Source: Caulobacteraceae bacterium
Lineage (GTDB): Bacteria; Pseudomonadota; Alphaproteobacteria; Caulobacterales; Caulobacteraceae
DNA: 64,000 bases
Assembly (NCBI GenBank): GCA_947475875.1
Contig: CANJME010000007.1
Span: 62,001-126,000 of the forward strand
Reading direction: 5' to 3'
In this document: one piece after another, positions 1 through 9,007 of the stretch
Layout: every line of letters starts with the position of its first letter
How positions within the stretch are numbered: position 1 is the stretch's first letter
The notes under the pieces: generated by a model
What the model was told of the DNA's origin: nothing
Seen by the model: the letters and a program-made list of their open reading frames with translations, nothing else
The model's database searches: none
Program-made: the position numbers and the translations under genes

Positions 1-427
1 GCAGCGTCGCCCCACCCCACTGGCCACCGATGGCCAGACCTTGAGTGAAGCGCAGCAGAATGAGCATCACCGGCGCGGCCACGCCCACGGTTCCATAGGT
101 CGGCAGAAAGCCGATAAGGGTCGAGGCGATCCCCATCATCATCAGGGCGATGACCAGGGTACGCTTGCGCCCGATCCGGTCGCCAAAGTGGCCAAAGATA
201 ATGCCGCCGACCGGCCGGGCCACAAACCCAACCGCGAAGGTAGAGAGCGAGGCGATCTGCGCCACCAGCGGGGGCATGTCGGCTGGAAAAAACGCGGTCG
301 GAAAGATCAGGGCGGCGGCGGTGCCGTAGAGAAAGAAGTCGTACCACTCGATGCTGGCCCCCGCGAGCGCGGTCATGGCGACCCGGCGCAGGCTGGTCGG
401 ATCGGCGGCGGGAATTGATGTGGTCAT
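1..427 (-). CDS. MFS transporter, metabolite:H+ symporter type (partial, N-terminal part)
   Basis: Reading the minus strand from ATG at 427 gives about 142 residues running off the window edge, so the C-terminal two thirds are missing. The N-terminus shows a helix with IEWYDFFLYG, followed by the loop GHFGDRIGRKRTL between TM2 and TM3. That combination is typical of the ProP/ShiA/KgtP (MHS) group of proton-coupled importers of small organic solutes. It acts in the inner membrane; the substrate cannot be inferred. It is followed upstream on the same strand by another MFS gene, but a strong terminator separates them. Confidence 0.85.
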   Translation of the reverse strand, partial: MTTSIPAADPTSLRRVAMTALAGASIEWYDFFLYGTAAALIFPTAFFPADMPPLVAQIASLSTFAVGFVARPVGGIIFGHFGDRIGRKRTLVIALMMMGIASTLIGFLPTYGTVGVAAPVMLILLRFTQGLAIGGQWGGATL

Positions 428-470
428 CGGCCTTGCCCTCTTTTTTCTAAGGTTACGCTAAGCCACCCCG

Positions 471-501
471 GAAAAACGGAAGGGGCCCGAAGGCCCCTTC
501 C
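471..501 (-). terminator. Rho-independent terminator of the Spinster-like MFS gene
   Basis: Bases 478-487 and 492-501 form a perfect 10-bp stem (GGAAGGGGCC/GGCCCCTTCC) with a 4-base loop. On the minus strand the stem is followed by GTTTTT. It lies about 20 bases after the stop of the minus-strand MFS gene ending at 523 and before the start of the next MFS gene. Confidence 0.85.
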
Positions 502-522
502 TTTAGTCTTGGTCGTTCCGGT

Positions 523-2226
523 TCAGGCGGCCTTCTTCTTGAAGACGTCACCTAGGCCCCACAGGCCGACGACGGCCATCAGAACCATCAGGAGATCCCT
601 GATCAGGCCGTTGAGGACCTGCGCGTCGGTGATGCCACCGGAGTGCTGGGCTCCAGTGCCGAAGGCGTTGCCCTGGATCAGGCTGGTGAAGGCATCCAGG
701 TCACCCATCGGCGGGTGGTTGGTCAGGAACTGCTCGGCGACCAGAATGATGGCGATGCCGCCGAAGCCGACCAGCAACTTGAAGACCTTGGCGTTGCGGG
801 CCATGGCCGCCTCACTGGGGGGACCGTTGGCGACTTCCTTCTTGATGCAATAGGCCATCCCAAGCAGAGCCAGAATCGCCAGGACATAGAACGGCGTCAG
901 GAAGTAGAGGGCGTGCTGCAGACCGTCAGCGGAAGCGGCGCCGCAAGCGGCCTTGGCGGCATCGATTGCGGTCTTGCAGAGCTCGGGCGTCAGGCTGGCG
1001 GCGGTGAGATTGCCTTCATTGAAGTGGTCGCTGAGGATACCGATCATGGTCGGACCGCCGCCCAGGCCGATCAGGTTCAGCACCAGAAGCAGCATGGCGC
1101 CGGAGATGGTGCGCTGCGTGGCCTTGACCGAGTTCTGAACCACAGCCAGGGCCGGGGCCAGATAGAAAATGTTGAAGAAGGTCGGGATGGCCAGGAAGGC
1201 CAGCTTGCCGATCATGGTCGGCGCCCAGACAAAGCCGAGGAAACCTGGAAGCCCCAGGGCAAGGGCGGCAGCGGGCAGCAGGCCATAGTTGACCTTGGAT
1301 TTCTTCGCCAGCCAGTCCACGACCTTGCCGGACAGCGCGGTTCCAAGACCCATCGAGGCCGCCAGCATCAGGGCATAGTTGGTGTTCATCAACGCCCATT
1401 CTTCCTTGCCGAATTCGCGCTGCATGAAGACGACGGTCCAGTTGAGGATCGCGTAGCCGACGAAGGCGGCCATGGCGCAGGCGATCGCCGAGACCAGCAG
1501 CATCGGGCGGCCGAAGAACTCGTTGAGCGACTTGGAGAACGGTTGGGGGACGTGAATAGCCGGAGCCTCGGACATATGGACGTCCAGCTTCACATCCGTG
1601 GCGCCCTTTTTCGGTTCGCGCACGATCAGCAACAGCAGGAACGAGGCGAGCATGCCGGCAACGCCGATAATGATGAACGCCATGCGCCAGCCTCCGTGGC
1701 CATCGGCGTCGTCAAACGTCTTGGCGATCGTGGGCCCCACATAGGTGCCAAGCGCCATCCCGAACGGCACGCCCAGAGAAAATAGCGCCAGCGCCAGGCC
1801 CCGCTTCTCGGCCGGGAAATAGTCCGACACGATGGAATAGGAGGGGGGCGCGCCCGCCGCCTCGCCAACGCCGACGCCCATCCGGGCCACCGCCATCACG
1901 GGGAAGCTGTTGGCCCGGCCGCACAGCAGGGTGAAGAGGCTCCAGATGAAACACCCGGCGGCCAGGATTCGCACCCGGACGGAGCGGTCGGCCAGCCAGC
2001 CAGCGGCGACGCCCAGCAGGGTGTAAAACAGCGCAAAGAAAAGTCCCGTCATCAGGCCCACCTGGGTGTCGGTGAGCTTGAGGTCTTCCTTGATGTCCCC
2101 GGCCAGAACCGACATCAGCTGCCGGTCCATAAAGTTGAAGATGTAGACGAAGCACAGCATGGCCAGCACGACCCAGGCATAGGCCGGCGTGCGGGCAGAC
2201 TGCGCCGGTGGCGCTGCGGTTGTCAT
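523..2226 (-). CDS. MFS transporter, Spinster-like
   Basis: A 567-residue polytopic inner-membrane protein of the major facilitator superfamily. Residues after the N-terminus show FNFMDRQLMSVL in TM1, the TM2-3 loop GWLADRSVRVRI, and GVGEAAGAPPSYSIVSDYFP in TM4-5, the pattern of bacterial Spinster-like carriers. It is longer than the usual 400-450 residues: a hydrophilic stretch near residue 230 and two further hydrophobic segments at the C-terminus suggest 14 helices. I chose ATG 2226 rather than an upstream in-frame start at 2301 because GGGAGGA lies 8 bases before it. The substrate is unknown. It is divergent from lgt, with a 185-base spacer containing nothing else recognisable. Confidence 0.85.
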   Translation of the reverse strand: MTTAAPPAQSARTPAYAWVVLAMLCFVYIFNFMDRQLMSVLAGDIKEDLKLTDTQVGLMTGLFFALFYTLLGVAAGWLADRSVRVRILAAGCFIWSLFTLLCGRANSFPVMAVARMGVGVGEAAGAPPSYSIVSDYFPAEKRGLALALFSLGVPFGMALGTYVGPTIAKTFDDADGHGGWRMAFIIIGVAGMLASFLLLLIVREPKKGATDVKLDVHMSEAPAIHVPQPFSKSLNEFFGRPMLLVSAIACAMAAFVGYAILNWTVVFMQREFGKEEWALMNTNYALMLAASMGLGTALSGKVVDWLAKKSKVNYGLLPAAALALGLPGFLGFVWAPTMIGKLAFLAIPTFFNIFYLAPALAVVQNSVKATQRTISGAMLLLVLNLIGLGGGPTMIGILSDHFNEGNLTAASLTPELCKTAIDAAKAACGAASADGLQHALYFLTPFYVLAILALLGMAYCIKKEVANGPPSEAAMARNAKVFKLLVGFGGIAIILVAEQFLTNHPPMGDLDAFTSLIQGNAFGTGAQHSGGITDAQVLNGLIRDLLMVLMAVVGLWGLGDVFKKKAA

Positions 2227-2411
2227 GATTTTAGTCCTCCCGAATTGGCTGGCGGCCTTGTTTCCCCGGCTGCCTAGCGCTTTCCCGAAGCGTTGTTCCA
2301 CATCCGAGAAACGTTTTCCAGTAACCTTTCTGAAGGCGCGCGCTTCCCCCCCGCGAGCTTCGCCGCTATCAAGATCGCCAACAACAACAAGAACGATAGA
2401 CGAGGGACGCC

Positions 2412-3419
2412 TTGCATCTCCTGGCCTTCGAATTCCCGAACCTCGACAAGTACGTGCTCGGTCTGCAGTGGCACGGCTTCGGCATACGCTGGTACGCGCT
2501 CGCCTATGTGGCGGGCATCCTTCTGGGCTGGTGGTACGCGATTCGCCTCGCCCGCAAGGAACCGCTCTGGGGTCCCCGCGCGCCCATTATGTCGAGGGAT
2601 CAGGTCGACGACCTGATCCTGTGGATCACCGTCGGCGTCATCGTCGGCGGACGGGTCGGATCGATGGTGTTCTACAACACCTCGGCCTTGTGGGAGCGGC
2701 CGCTGGAGATCTTCAAGATCTGGCAGGGCGGCATGAGTTTCCACGGCGGCCTGATCGGCGTGATGATCGCCATGCTGCTCTTCGCCCGGTTCCAGAAGCA
2801 GCCTTACTGGGGTGTCAACGACGACAAGCAGCCGGCCATCAAGCTCAGCGACCGGAAGATGTCGGTGCTGAGCGTCAGCGACCTGGTGGCGCCGTGCGTG
2901 CCGATCGGCCTGTTCTTCGGGCGCATCGCCAACTTCATCAACGGCGAGCTCTGGGGACGGCACACGAACCTGCCCTGGGGTTTCTATATCAATGAGGAAG
3001 ACGCCCTGCCCGTCCACCCGAGCCAGCTCTATGAAGCGCTGCTTGAAGGCGTCGTGCTGTTCGCGATCCTGCGCCTGGCCACCCACCGGTTCGGGCAGCT
3101 GAAGCGCAGCGGCGCGGTGACGGGAATCTTCCTGGCCGGATATGGCTTTTTCCGCATTCTGGTCGAGTTCGTGCGCCAGCCGGACGAAGGTCTGCAGAAC
3201 CTGCCGCTGGGCCTGACCATGGGCATGATCCTGTCCCTTCCCATGATCATCGCCGGCGTCTGGCTTTACATGAAAGCCAACGACCAGACGGTGGTGATCA
3301 CGGGGCCCGAACCGGCCAGGGCGCCGGCCAAGGCGCCGGCGAAGCCCTCATCATCGAAGCCGTCCCCCAAGAGCGCCTCCAGCGCCAAACCCCGGGCGGC
3401 CAAGCCGAAAGCCAAATGA
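2412..3419 (+). CDS. lgt: Prolipoprotein diacylglyceryl transferase
   Basis: Inner-membrane enzyme that moves a diacylglyceryl group from phosphatidylglycerol to the lipobox cysteine of prolipoproteins, the first step of lipoprotein maturation. The 335-residue product has HGG at residues 111-113, the Lgt signature GRIANFINGELWGR at 170-183 and HPSQLYE at 202-208, with about seven hydrophobic segments. The start is TTG, supported by GAGGG five bases upstream and by the family's usual N-terminus. The last 40 residues form an Ala/Pro/Lys/Ser tail absent from most Lgt proteins. The stop overlaps the next start (ATGA), so it is translationally coupled to the methyltransferase gene. Its potential substrates here include the lipoproteins at 6420 and 31223. 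Confidence 0.97.
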   Translation: MHLLAFEFPNLDKYVLGLQWHGFGIRWYALAYVAGILLGWWYAIRLARKEPLWGPRAPIMSRDQVDDLILWITVGVIVGGRVGSMVFYNTSALWERPLEIFKIWQGGMSFHGGLIGVMIAMLLFARFQKQPYWGVNDDKQPAIKLSDRKMSVLSVSDLVAPCVPIGLFFGRIANFINGELWGRHTNLPWGFYINEEDALPVHPSQLYEALLEGVVLFAILRLATHRFGQLKRSGAVTGIFLAGYGFFRILVEFVRQPDEGLQNLPLGLTMGMILSLPMIIAGVWLYMKANDQTVVITGPEPARAPAKAPAKPSSSKPSPKSASSAKPRAAKPKAK

Positions 3420-4468
3420 GTTTGAAGGCCCGGCTCGCGGCGCAGATCGCGGCGAACGGCCCGATGACCATCGCCCAGTACATGCAGGCGTGCCTGCATG
3501 ATCCGAAGGACGGCTATTACGCCACCCGCCCGGCCCTGGGCGAAGCGGGCGATTTCATCACCGCGCCCCTGGTCTCCCAGATGTTTGGCGAGATTGTTGG
3601 CCTGTGGGCCGTGGAAACCTGGCGGGGCCTGGGCTCGCCCTCTCCCTTCCGGCTGGTCGAGGCCGGGCCGGGCGACGGGACCCTGATGAGCGACATGCTG
3701 CGCGCCGCACGGCTGGTTCCGGAATTCCTGGACGCGGCCGATGTCTGGATGATCGAGGTGTCCGAGCCGCTCATGAAGGCGCAGATGGCCAGGCTCGCCG
3801 AGGCGCCGATCACGCCGACCTGGGCTGCGCAGATCGGCGATGTGCCGCCGGGCGCGCCGGTGATCCTGATCGCCAACGAACTGCTCGACTGCCTGCCGGC
3901 CCGCCAGTTCGTACAGTCCGAGAACGGCTGGGTGGAGCGGCTGGTCGGCAAGGATCTGGACGACGAGCTCGCCTATGTGCTGTCGGGTCCGGGTCTGGCC
4001 GGCGGCATGATCATGGAGGTCTCGCCCGGCCAGGAAGCGCTGGGATCGGCGTTGGGCGAAATCATCCGGCGCGAGCACGGCGCGGCGCTGCTGATCGACT
4101 ACGGCCGCACCGAGCCCGGCTTCGGCGACACCTTCCAGGCGCTGAGCGGCCACCAGAAGGTCGACCCTCTCTCCAACCCGGGCGCCGCCGACCTGACCGT
4201 CCATGTCAATTTCCCGGCGGTGCTCGATGCGGCGAAGGCCGAGGGCTGTTCGGCCAGAACGACGACGCAGGGCGAGTTCCTGCGCCGCCTCGGAATCGAG
4301 TACCGCGCCGCCGCCCTCGCCAAAGCCCGGCCCGACCGCGAAGAGACTATTCGCCGCCAGATCCACCGGCTGGTCGCGCCCGATCAGATGGGCGACCTCT
4401 TCAAGGCCACCGTGATCCACTATCCTGCGAGCCCCGTTCCTCCGGGATTCGAAGGGCCCGTCCCATGA
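3416..4468 (+). CDS. SAM-dependent methyltransferase, MidA/NDUFAF7 family (COG1565)
   Basis: A 350-residue class I methyltransferase. The N-terminus has GPMTIAQYMQACLHDPKDGYY and then GDFITAPLVSQMFGE, followed by a SAM-binding loop EAGPGDGTLMSD near residue 82, all hallmarks of the MidA family. In eukaryotes NDUFAF7 methylates an arginine of complex I subunit NDUFS2. A role in bacterial respiratory-complex assembly is inferred only. It overlaps lgt upstream and pgeF downstream by 4 bases each (ATGA), giving a three-gene operon lgt-midA-pgeF. Confidence 0.88.
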   Translation: MSLKARLAAQIAANGPMTIAQYMQACLHDPKDGYYATRPALGEAGDFITAPLVSQMFGEIVGLWAVETWRGLGSPSPFRLVEAGPGDGTLMSDMLRAARLVPEFLDAADVWMIEVSEPLMKAQMARLAEAPITPTWAAQIGDVPPGAPVILIANELLDCLPARQFVQSENGWVERLVGKDLDDELAYVLSGPGLAGGMIMEVSPGQEALGSALGEIIRREHGAALLIDYGRTEPGFGDTFQALSGHQKVDPLSNPGAADLTVHVNFPAVLDAAKAEGCSARTTTQGEFLRRLGIEYRAAALAKARPDREETIRRQIHRLVAPDQMGDLFKATVIHYPASPVPPGFEGPVP

Positions 4469-5235
4469 AGGTCATTACCTCGCCGCTGCTGAGTTCGCTG
4501 ACCGGCGTGCGGCACGCCTTCTTCACCCGGCATGGCGGGGTTTCAACGGGACTCTACGAGAGCCTGAATGTCGGCCGGGGCTCCAAGGACGATCCGGCCC
4601 ATGTCGAGGAAAACCGCCGCCGGGCGGCCGCTTTTTTCGGGACCAATTCCGAACATCTGATCACCTGCTACCAGATCCACTCGGCCAACGCCCTGATCGC
4701 TGATCGGCCGTGGAGCGGTCCGCAGGAAGGCGATGGCGTGGTTACGCGCACGCCCGGACTGGTCTGCGGCGCGCTCGCCGCAGACTGCGCACCGATCCTG
4801 ATCGCCGACACTACGGCCGGTGTCGTCGCCGCCGCCCACGCCGGCTGGAAGGGCGCGCTCACCGGCGTCGTCGCTGATGCCGTCGAGCAGATGGTGCGCC
4901 TGGGCGCACACACCGCGGACATGGTCGCGGCGGTCGGACCCTGCATCGGCCCGGCCTCCTACGAGGTCGGACTCGAATACCTCGAACGGTTCGAGGCGGC
5001 GGACCCCGCGAACCTACGCTTCTTCTCGCCCGGCGCGGCGACCGACAAGCGCCAGTTCGACCTGCCCGGCTTTGTGCTGCAGCGTCTGAAGGCGGCCGGG
5101 GTCGAGACCTGCGAATGGACCGGCCAGGACACCTGCGCCCATGCCGACTTTTTCTCCAACCGGAGGGCGTATCTGCAGGGTGAAAGCGACTATGGGCGGC
5201 TCCTCTCGGCGATCATGTTGACAACTGCCGCATAA
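4465..5235 (+). CDS. pgeF: Purine nucleoside phosphorylase, YfiH/LACC1 family (laccase domain, PgeF)
   Basis: A 256-residue cytoplasmic protein of the YfiH/COG1496 family, often annotated as polyphenol oxidase. Family members phosphorolyse adenosine, inosine and methylthioadenosine, and E. coli YfiH has been implicated in correcting peptidoglycan precursors. The metal-site residues are visible: H72 (YQIHSAN), C108 (AADCAPI) and H125 (AAHAGWKG). ATG 4465 overlaps the preceding stop and gives the family's normal N-terminus ([11 protein letters not shown]). It is the last gene of the lgt operon; prs follows after 68 bases. Confidence 0.92.
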   Translation: MKVITSPLLSSLTGVRHAFFTRHGGVSTGLYESLNVGRGSKDDPAHVEENRRRAAAFFGTNSEHLITCYQIHSANALIADRPWSGPQEGDGVVTRTPGLVCGALAADCAPILIADTTAGVVAAAHAGWKGALTGVVADAVEQMVRLGAHTADMVAAVGPCIGPASYEVGLEYLERFEAADPANLRFFSPGAATDKRQFDLPGFVLQRLKAAGVETCEWTGQDTCAHADFFSNRRAYLQGESDYGRLLSAIMLTTAA

Positions 5236-5303
5236 GCCTTGCCCCGGCGCCTTGCCCTGTTAGAAGCTCCGCAAGCGGGCGACTCAGGCAGGGGACCGGA
5301 CCG

Positions 5304-6239
5304 ATGAAGCTTCTGGCCGGCAACTCGAACCGAAAACTCGCCGCGGCCATCGGCGACTATCTCGACCTGCCGCTGGCCCAGGCCCAGGTCAGGCGCTTTG
5401 CCGACAATGAGGTCTTTGTCGTCATCGAGGAAAACGTCCGCGGCGAAGACGTCTTCCTGATCCAGTCGACCTCCTATCCGGCCAACGACAACCTGATGGA
5501 GCTGTTGATCTGCATCGATGCGCTGCGGCGCGCATCGGCCCGGCGGATCACGGCGGTGATGCCCTACTTCGGTTATGCGCGGCAGGACCGGAAGACCGGC
5601 GGCCGCACCCCCATCTCGGCCAAGCTGGTGGCCAATCTGATCACCCGCGCCGGCGCCGACCGGGTGCTGACCATGGACCTGCACGCCGGACAAATTCAGG
5701 GCTTCTTCGACATCCCGACCGACAACCTGCTCTCCACCCCGGTTCTGGCCGAAGATATCCGCGAACATTACAAAAAGCCGGAAGAGTTGATGGTCGTCTC
5801 GCCCGACGTCGGCGGCGTGGTGCGCGCCCGCGCACTGGCCAAACGCTTCGATGCGGACCTCGCCATCGTCGACAAGCGCCGCTCGGGGCCCGGCGAGAGC
5901 GAAGTCATGAACATCATCGGCGAGGTCGAAGGCCGGCGCTGCATTCTCTTCGACGACATGGTCGATTCGGCCGGCACCCTCTGCAACGCCGCCAAGGCGC
6001 TGATGGACAACGGGGCGGCCGAGGTCTCGGCCTATATCTCGCACGGCGTGCTTTCCGGCGCGGCGACCGAGCGGGTGACCAATTCGGCGCTGCGCGAACT
6101 GGTGATCACCGATTCCATCGAGGCCTCCGATCTGGTTCAGGCCTGCAAGAAGATCCGAGTGGTGCCCTGCGCCCCGCTGATCGGCGAGGCCATCCGGCGA
6201 ATCGCCAATGAGGAGTCGGTCTCCAAGCTGTTCGACTAG
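5304..6239 (+). CDS. prs: Ribose-phosphate pyrophosphokinase
   Basis: Makes PRPP from ribose 5-phosphate and ATP, feeding purine, pyrimidine, His, Trp and NAD synthesis; apt and pyrC in this window depend on that supply. The 311-residue class I enzyme has the flexible loop [13 protein letters not shown] at 191-203 and the PRPP-binding loop DDMVDSAGT at 217-225. [11 protein letters not shown] near residue 88 is the conserved ATP-site segment. The start ATG is preceded by AGGGGA. There is no obvious operon partner: the next gene starts 180 bases later behind its own regulatory site. Confidence 0.98.
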   Translation: MKLLAGNSNRKLAAAIGDYLDLPLAQAQVRRFADNEVFVVIEENVRGEDVFLIQSTSYPANDNLMELLICIDALRRASARRITAVMPYFGYARQDRKTGGRTPISAKLVANLITRAGADRVLTMDLHAGQIQGFFDIPTDNLLSTPVLAEDIREHYKKPEELMVVSPDVGGVVRARALAKRFDADLAIVDKRRSGPGESEVMNIIGEVEGRRCILFDDMVDSAGTLCNAAKALMDNGAAEVSAYISHGVLSGAATERVTNSALRELVITDSIEASDLVQACKKIRVVPCAPLIGEAIRRIANEESVSKLFD

Positions 6240-6316
6240 GCATTTTCCTTTGTCGCGCTATCCGGGCGGCGAACCGGGGGCCACTTCGCCTGATAGCGCT
6301 TGCCACTTGCTGGACC

Positions 6317-6335
6317 ATGGTTAATCCGGTGTTAG
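6317..6335. promoter_or_regulatory. CtrA-like binding site upstream of the polyproline lipoprotein gene
   Basis: The plus strand reads TTAA (6321-6324), seven bases, TTAG (6332-6335). The minus strand therefore reads CTAA-N7-TTAACCAT, matching the established CtrA consensus TTAA-N7-TTAA(CCAT) with a single mismatch. It lies 85 bases upstream of ATG 6420, a reasonable position for cell-cycle control of that gene. Binding is inferred from sequence only. Confidence 0.5.
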
Positions 6336-6419
6336 GATGCCACCGGCATGGTCTTGATCTCGCCCCAAGCGCTCGCTAGGGGGACAAAAACCATAAGAAT
6401 AACAGGGGAGAAAACGGCC

Positions 6420-7556
6420 ATGAGATTGCGTGTGCTCGCCAGCGTGGCGACGGCCGCCGGGCTCCTGATCGCCATCGCCGCCTGTTCGACTCCGGCGCCG
6501 CCGCCGGTGGTTGTCACGGCGCCGCCTCCGCCGCCCCCCCCGCCGCCGCCACCCCCTCCGCCGCCGCCCCCTCCGCCGCCGACGCCGGTTCCGCCGCCGC
6601 CGATCACCCTCTCCAACCAGGTCATTGAACTCGCCTCGTCCTACCGGGAGATCACCTCCACCGCCGCGGGCATCACCCCGCCGTTCAACAGCGCCGCCGA
6701 GGTCAGCCGCGCCGTGCGCACCAGCGCCTCGTTCGAAAAGGTGCAGCTGCAACAGGGCGCCATCGCCTACGGCGCCATCGCGGCCCTGCAGGATCCCAGT
6801 TTCGTCGCCAACATCCGCGCCTATGCGGTCGATCCGGTCCAGCGCGCTGAAATCGCCGCCCGACTGCTCGAGGACCCCAACTACGTCAACGGCTTCGCCA
6901 ATGTAGATAAGGCCGCAGGCCTGGCCATCGCCGCGCTGGACGGCACTGGCGCCCAGGTCGTTGTGTCCGGGCGCGCCGTCAAGCAATCGGCCTACGACGT
7001 GCAGGCCCAGACCTGGTCCAAGGCGATCATCCCGCCCGCCGAAGCGGCGGAGCGCCTCAACGCCACAAAGGACCTGTCACTGCAGCGTCAGGTCGCCTCG
7101 ACCAATGACGTGGCGGCCCTGCGCCGCGCGAGCGCCGGCGAAGCCGCGCTCAGCCTGGCCGGCCCCCCGGTGCCGCCGCCCTATACGGTTACGGTCACAA
7201 GAGCCCTGGCGCTGGCCGCCCTGGCGGCGCTCGGACAGGCGGGCGACGAGAAAATGACCCAGGTTTCGGCCCTGCTGAACGCCGATGATGCGACCTTCTG
7301 CTTCAACCTGGCCAAACTCGATCTCTTCCAGTGCCTTGCCGGGGGCTACCAGCGGTTCGACGATCTCTTCTGCGTCGGCGAACACGCCATGGCCGACACC
7401 GGCCGGTGCATCATCAAGGCCGCGGGCTCGCCCAACCCGGCCTTTATCGAGCCGCCGCCGCCGGCCCGGCTCGAGCCTAAAGGCAAGGCAGCCCCGAAAG
7501 CCGCGCCCAAGGCGGCTCCGAAGGCCGCTCCGAAGGCGGCCACGCCCCTGCGCTAG
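6420..7556 (+). CDS. Putative lipoprotein with long polyproline tract and C-terminal Lys/Ala/Pro repeat tail
   Basis: A 378-residue protein of unknown function. A hydrophobic signal ends in the lipobox IAAC (Cys at residue 22), so it should be lipidated by Lgt and anchored in a membrane facing the periplasm. Directly after the anchor comes a run of 20 consecutive prolines, then an Ala-rich helical domain of about 270 residues with four cysteines in its last third. The tail has repeated KAAPKAAP units. The ATG at 6420 has GGGGAG upstream; an earlier in-frame start at 6348 would bury the signal peptide. The tract may act as a rigid spacer spanning the periplasm (inference). I recognise no domain. 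Confidence 0.8.
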   Translation: MRLRVLASVATAAGLLIAIAACSTPAPPPVVVTAPPPPPPPPPPPPPPPPPPPPTPVPPPPITLSNQVIELASSYREITSTAAGITPPFNSAAEVSRAVRTSASFEKVQLQQGAIAYGAIAALQDPSFVANIRAYAVDPVQRAEIAARLLEDPNYVNGFANVDKAAGLAIAALDGTGAQVVVSGRAVKQSAYDVQAQTWSKAIIPPAEAAERLNATKDLSLQRQVASTNDVAALRRASAGEAALSLAGPPVPPPYTVTVTRALALAALAALGQAGDEKMTQVSALLNADDATFCFNLAKLDLFQCLAGGYQRFDDLFCVGEHAMADTGRCIIKAAGSPNPAFIEPPPPARLEPKGKAAPKAAPKAAPKAAPKAATPLR

Positions 7557-7677
7557 AGCGCATGCCTTCGGGCGTTGCGCTGGCGGGCGCCTTCGTGTAT
7601 CAGCCGCACCCTAATTGACCGACCCGGCGCCGCGCGGATCCCTTCGCCGCGGCGCTTTCCTTTGAGAGCTGACTGCC

Positions 7678-8316
7678 ATGGCCGATATCATCCTGAACGT
7701 AGACGTCCGTGAGAACACGGGCACGGGCGGCGCCCGCGCCGCGCGACGGGCGGGTCTTGTCCCGGGCATTCTCTATGGCGGCGACAAGGGTCCGGTGGCC
7801 ATCAACGTCGGCGACAAGGAGCTCCGCAAGGCGCTCTACTCCGGCAAGCTGCTCGGTCACATGGTCACCCTGCGCCACAAGGGCGAAGACCAGAACGTCA
7901 TCGCCAAGTCGGTGCAGTTCCATCCCGTGAACGACCGTCCGATCCATTTCGATCTCTATCGCGTCGACGCGCACCAGGAGATCCGCATCGCCGTGGCGGT
8001 GCACTTCCTCAATCACGAGCTTTCGCCCGGCCTGAAGCGCGGCGGCATTCTGAACGTGGTGCGCCACGAAGTCGAAGTGCTCTGCCACGCTGACCACATC
8101 CCCGAGCGTCTGGATCACGACCTGACGGGTCTGGATATCGGCGACACCATCCGCATGTCGCAGATCGCCCTGCCGGAAGGCGTCAAGCCGTCCCACGCCG
8201 AGCGTGACTTCGTGGTCGCCACCGTCGCCGGCGCCGCGGCGCAGATCGCCGAAGAAGCCGCTGAAGCCGCCGCGGCGGCCGCTGCGGGCGAAGGCGAAGG
8301 CGAAAACAAGGAATAA
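7678..8316 (+). CDS. rplY: 50S ribosomal protein L25 (general stress protein Ctc type)
   Basis: Binds 5S rRNA in the large subunit. The 212-residue product has the long, two-domain form: an N-terminal L25 domain over roughly residues 1-95 (GTGGARAARRAGLVPGILYG), then the TL5/Ctc C-terminal beta domain to about 185. An Ala/Glu/Gly-rich acidic tail follows. A purine-rich sequence precedes ATG 7678. It sits 27 bases ahead of pth, the common rplY-pth arrangement. Confidence 0.96.
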   Translation: MADIILNVDVRENTGTGGARAARRAGLVPGILYGGDKGPVAINVGDKELRKALYSGKLLGHMVTLRHKGEDQNVIAKSVQFHPVNDRPIHFDLYRVDAHQEIRIAVAVHFLNHELSPGLKRGGILNVVRHEVEVLCHADHIPERLDHDLTGLDIGDTIRMSQIALPEGVKPSHAERDFVVATVAGAAAQIAEEAAEAAAAAAAGEGEGENKE

Positions 8317-8343
8317 TCTTCCGGCGGCCGGGGAGCCCGCGCC

Positions 8344-8967
8344 ATGCTGATCCTCGCCGGTCTCGGCAACCCCGAAACCAAATACCTCGGCAACCGCCAC
8401 AACATCGGCTTTGCGGCCATGGACGCCATCGCGCGCCGCTGGGGCTTTGCGCCCGGAAAGAAGCGCTTTTCGTCGCTGACCGCCGAAGGGACGATCGATA
8501 CACCAGCCGGTCCCGTGCGCGCCCTGCTGATCAAACCCCAGACCTTCTACAACGGCTCGGGCCAGGCGGTCGGCGAGGCCATGCGGTTTTTCAAGGCCGA
8601 GCCCTCGGACGTGGTCGTCTTCCACGACGAGATCGATCTGGCCCCCGGGCGCATGCGCATGAAGACGGGTGGCGGGGCGGCGGGCAACAATGGCGTGCGC
8701 TCAATCACCGCCCACATCGGCGACGGCTTTCGCCGGGCCCGGCTGGGCGTCGGACACCCGGGCGACAAGGCCATGGTGCAGCACTATGTGCTGAGCGATT
8801 TCTACAAGGATGAACTGGACTGGGTGGCGGCATTGCTGGGTGCAATCGCCGACGCCGCCCCATTTCTGGCGGCCGGCGAGGACGAACGTTTCCAGGCCGA
8901 GGTCATGCGCCTGGCTCCGGCCGAGAAGGCCGATCCGAAGAAGCGGAACAAGTTCGGGGACGATTGA
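8344..8967 (+). CDS. pth: Peptidyl-tRNA hydrolase
   Basis: Releases tRNA from prematurely dissociated peptidyl-tRNA in the cytoplasm. The 207-residue protein carries the catalytic set known from E. coli Pth: N9 and H19 (LGNP...RHN), N70 (FYNGSG), D95 (HDEID) and N116 (AGNNG). The Lys-rich C-terminus is slightly longer than usual. It is cotranscribed with rplY. In many proteobacteria ychF follows directly; here a TPR gene, an ankyrin gene and an antisense transporter have been placed between. Confidence 0.98.
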   Translation: MLILAGLGNPETKYLGNRHNIGFAAMDAIARRWGFAPGKKRFSSLTAEGTIDTPAGPVRALLIKPQTFYNGSGQAVGEAMRFFKAEPSDVVVFHDEIDLAPGRMRMKTGGGAAGNNGVRSITAHIGDGFRRARLGVGHPGDKAMVQHYVLSDFYKDELDWVAALLGAIADAAPFLAAGEDERFQAEVMRLAPAEKADPKKRNKFGDD

Positions 8968-9007
8968 CCCGGCGGCTGGAAGCAATACCAATGCGCCGGG
9001 GGGCCTC

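Noticed and set aside
643-1785. Plus-strand open frame of 380 codons
   Set aside because: It is antisense to the Spinster-like MFS gene and rich in Gly, Asp, Arg and Gln with no motif.
6511-6600. Possible frameshift in the GC-rich CCG/CCC tract of the lipoprotein gene
   Set aside because: The signal peptide before and the folded domain after the tract lie in one frame, so no shift is required.
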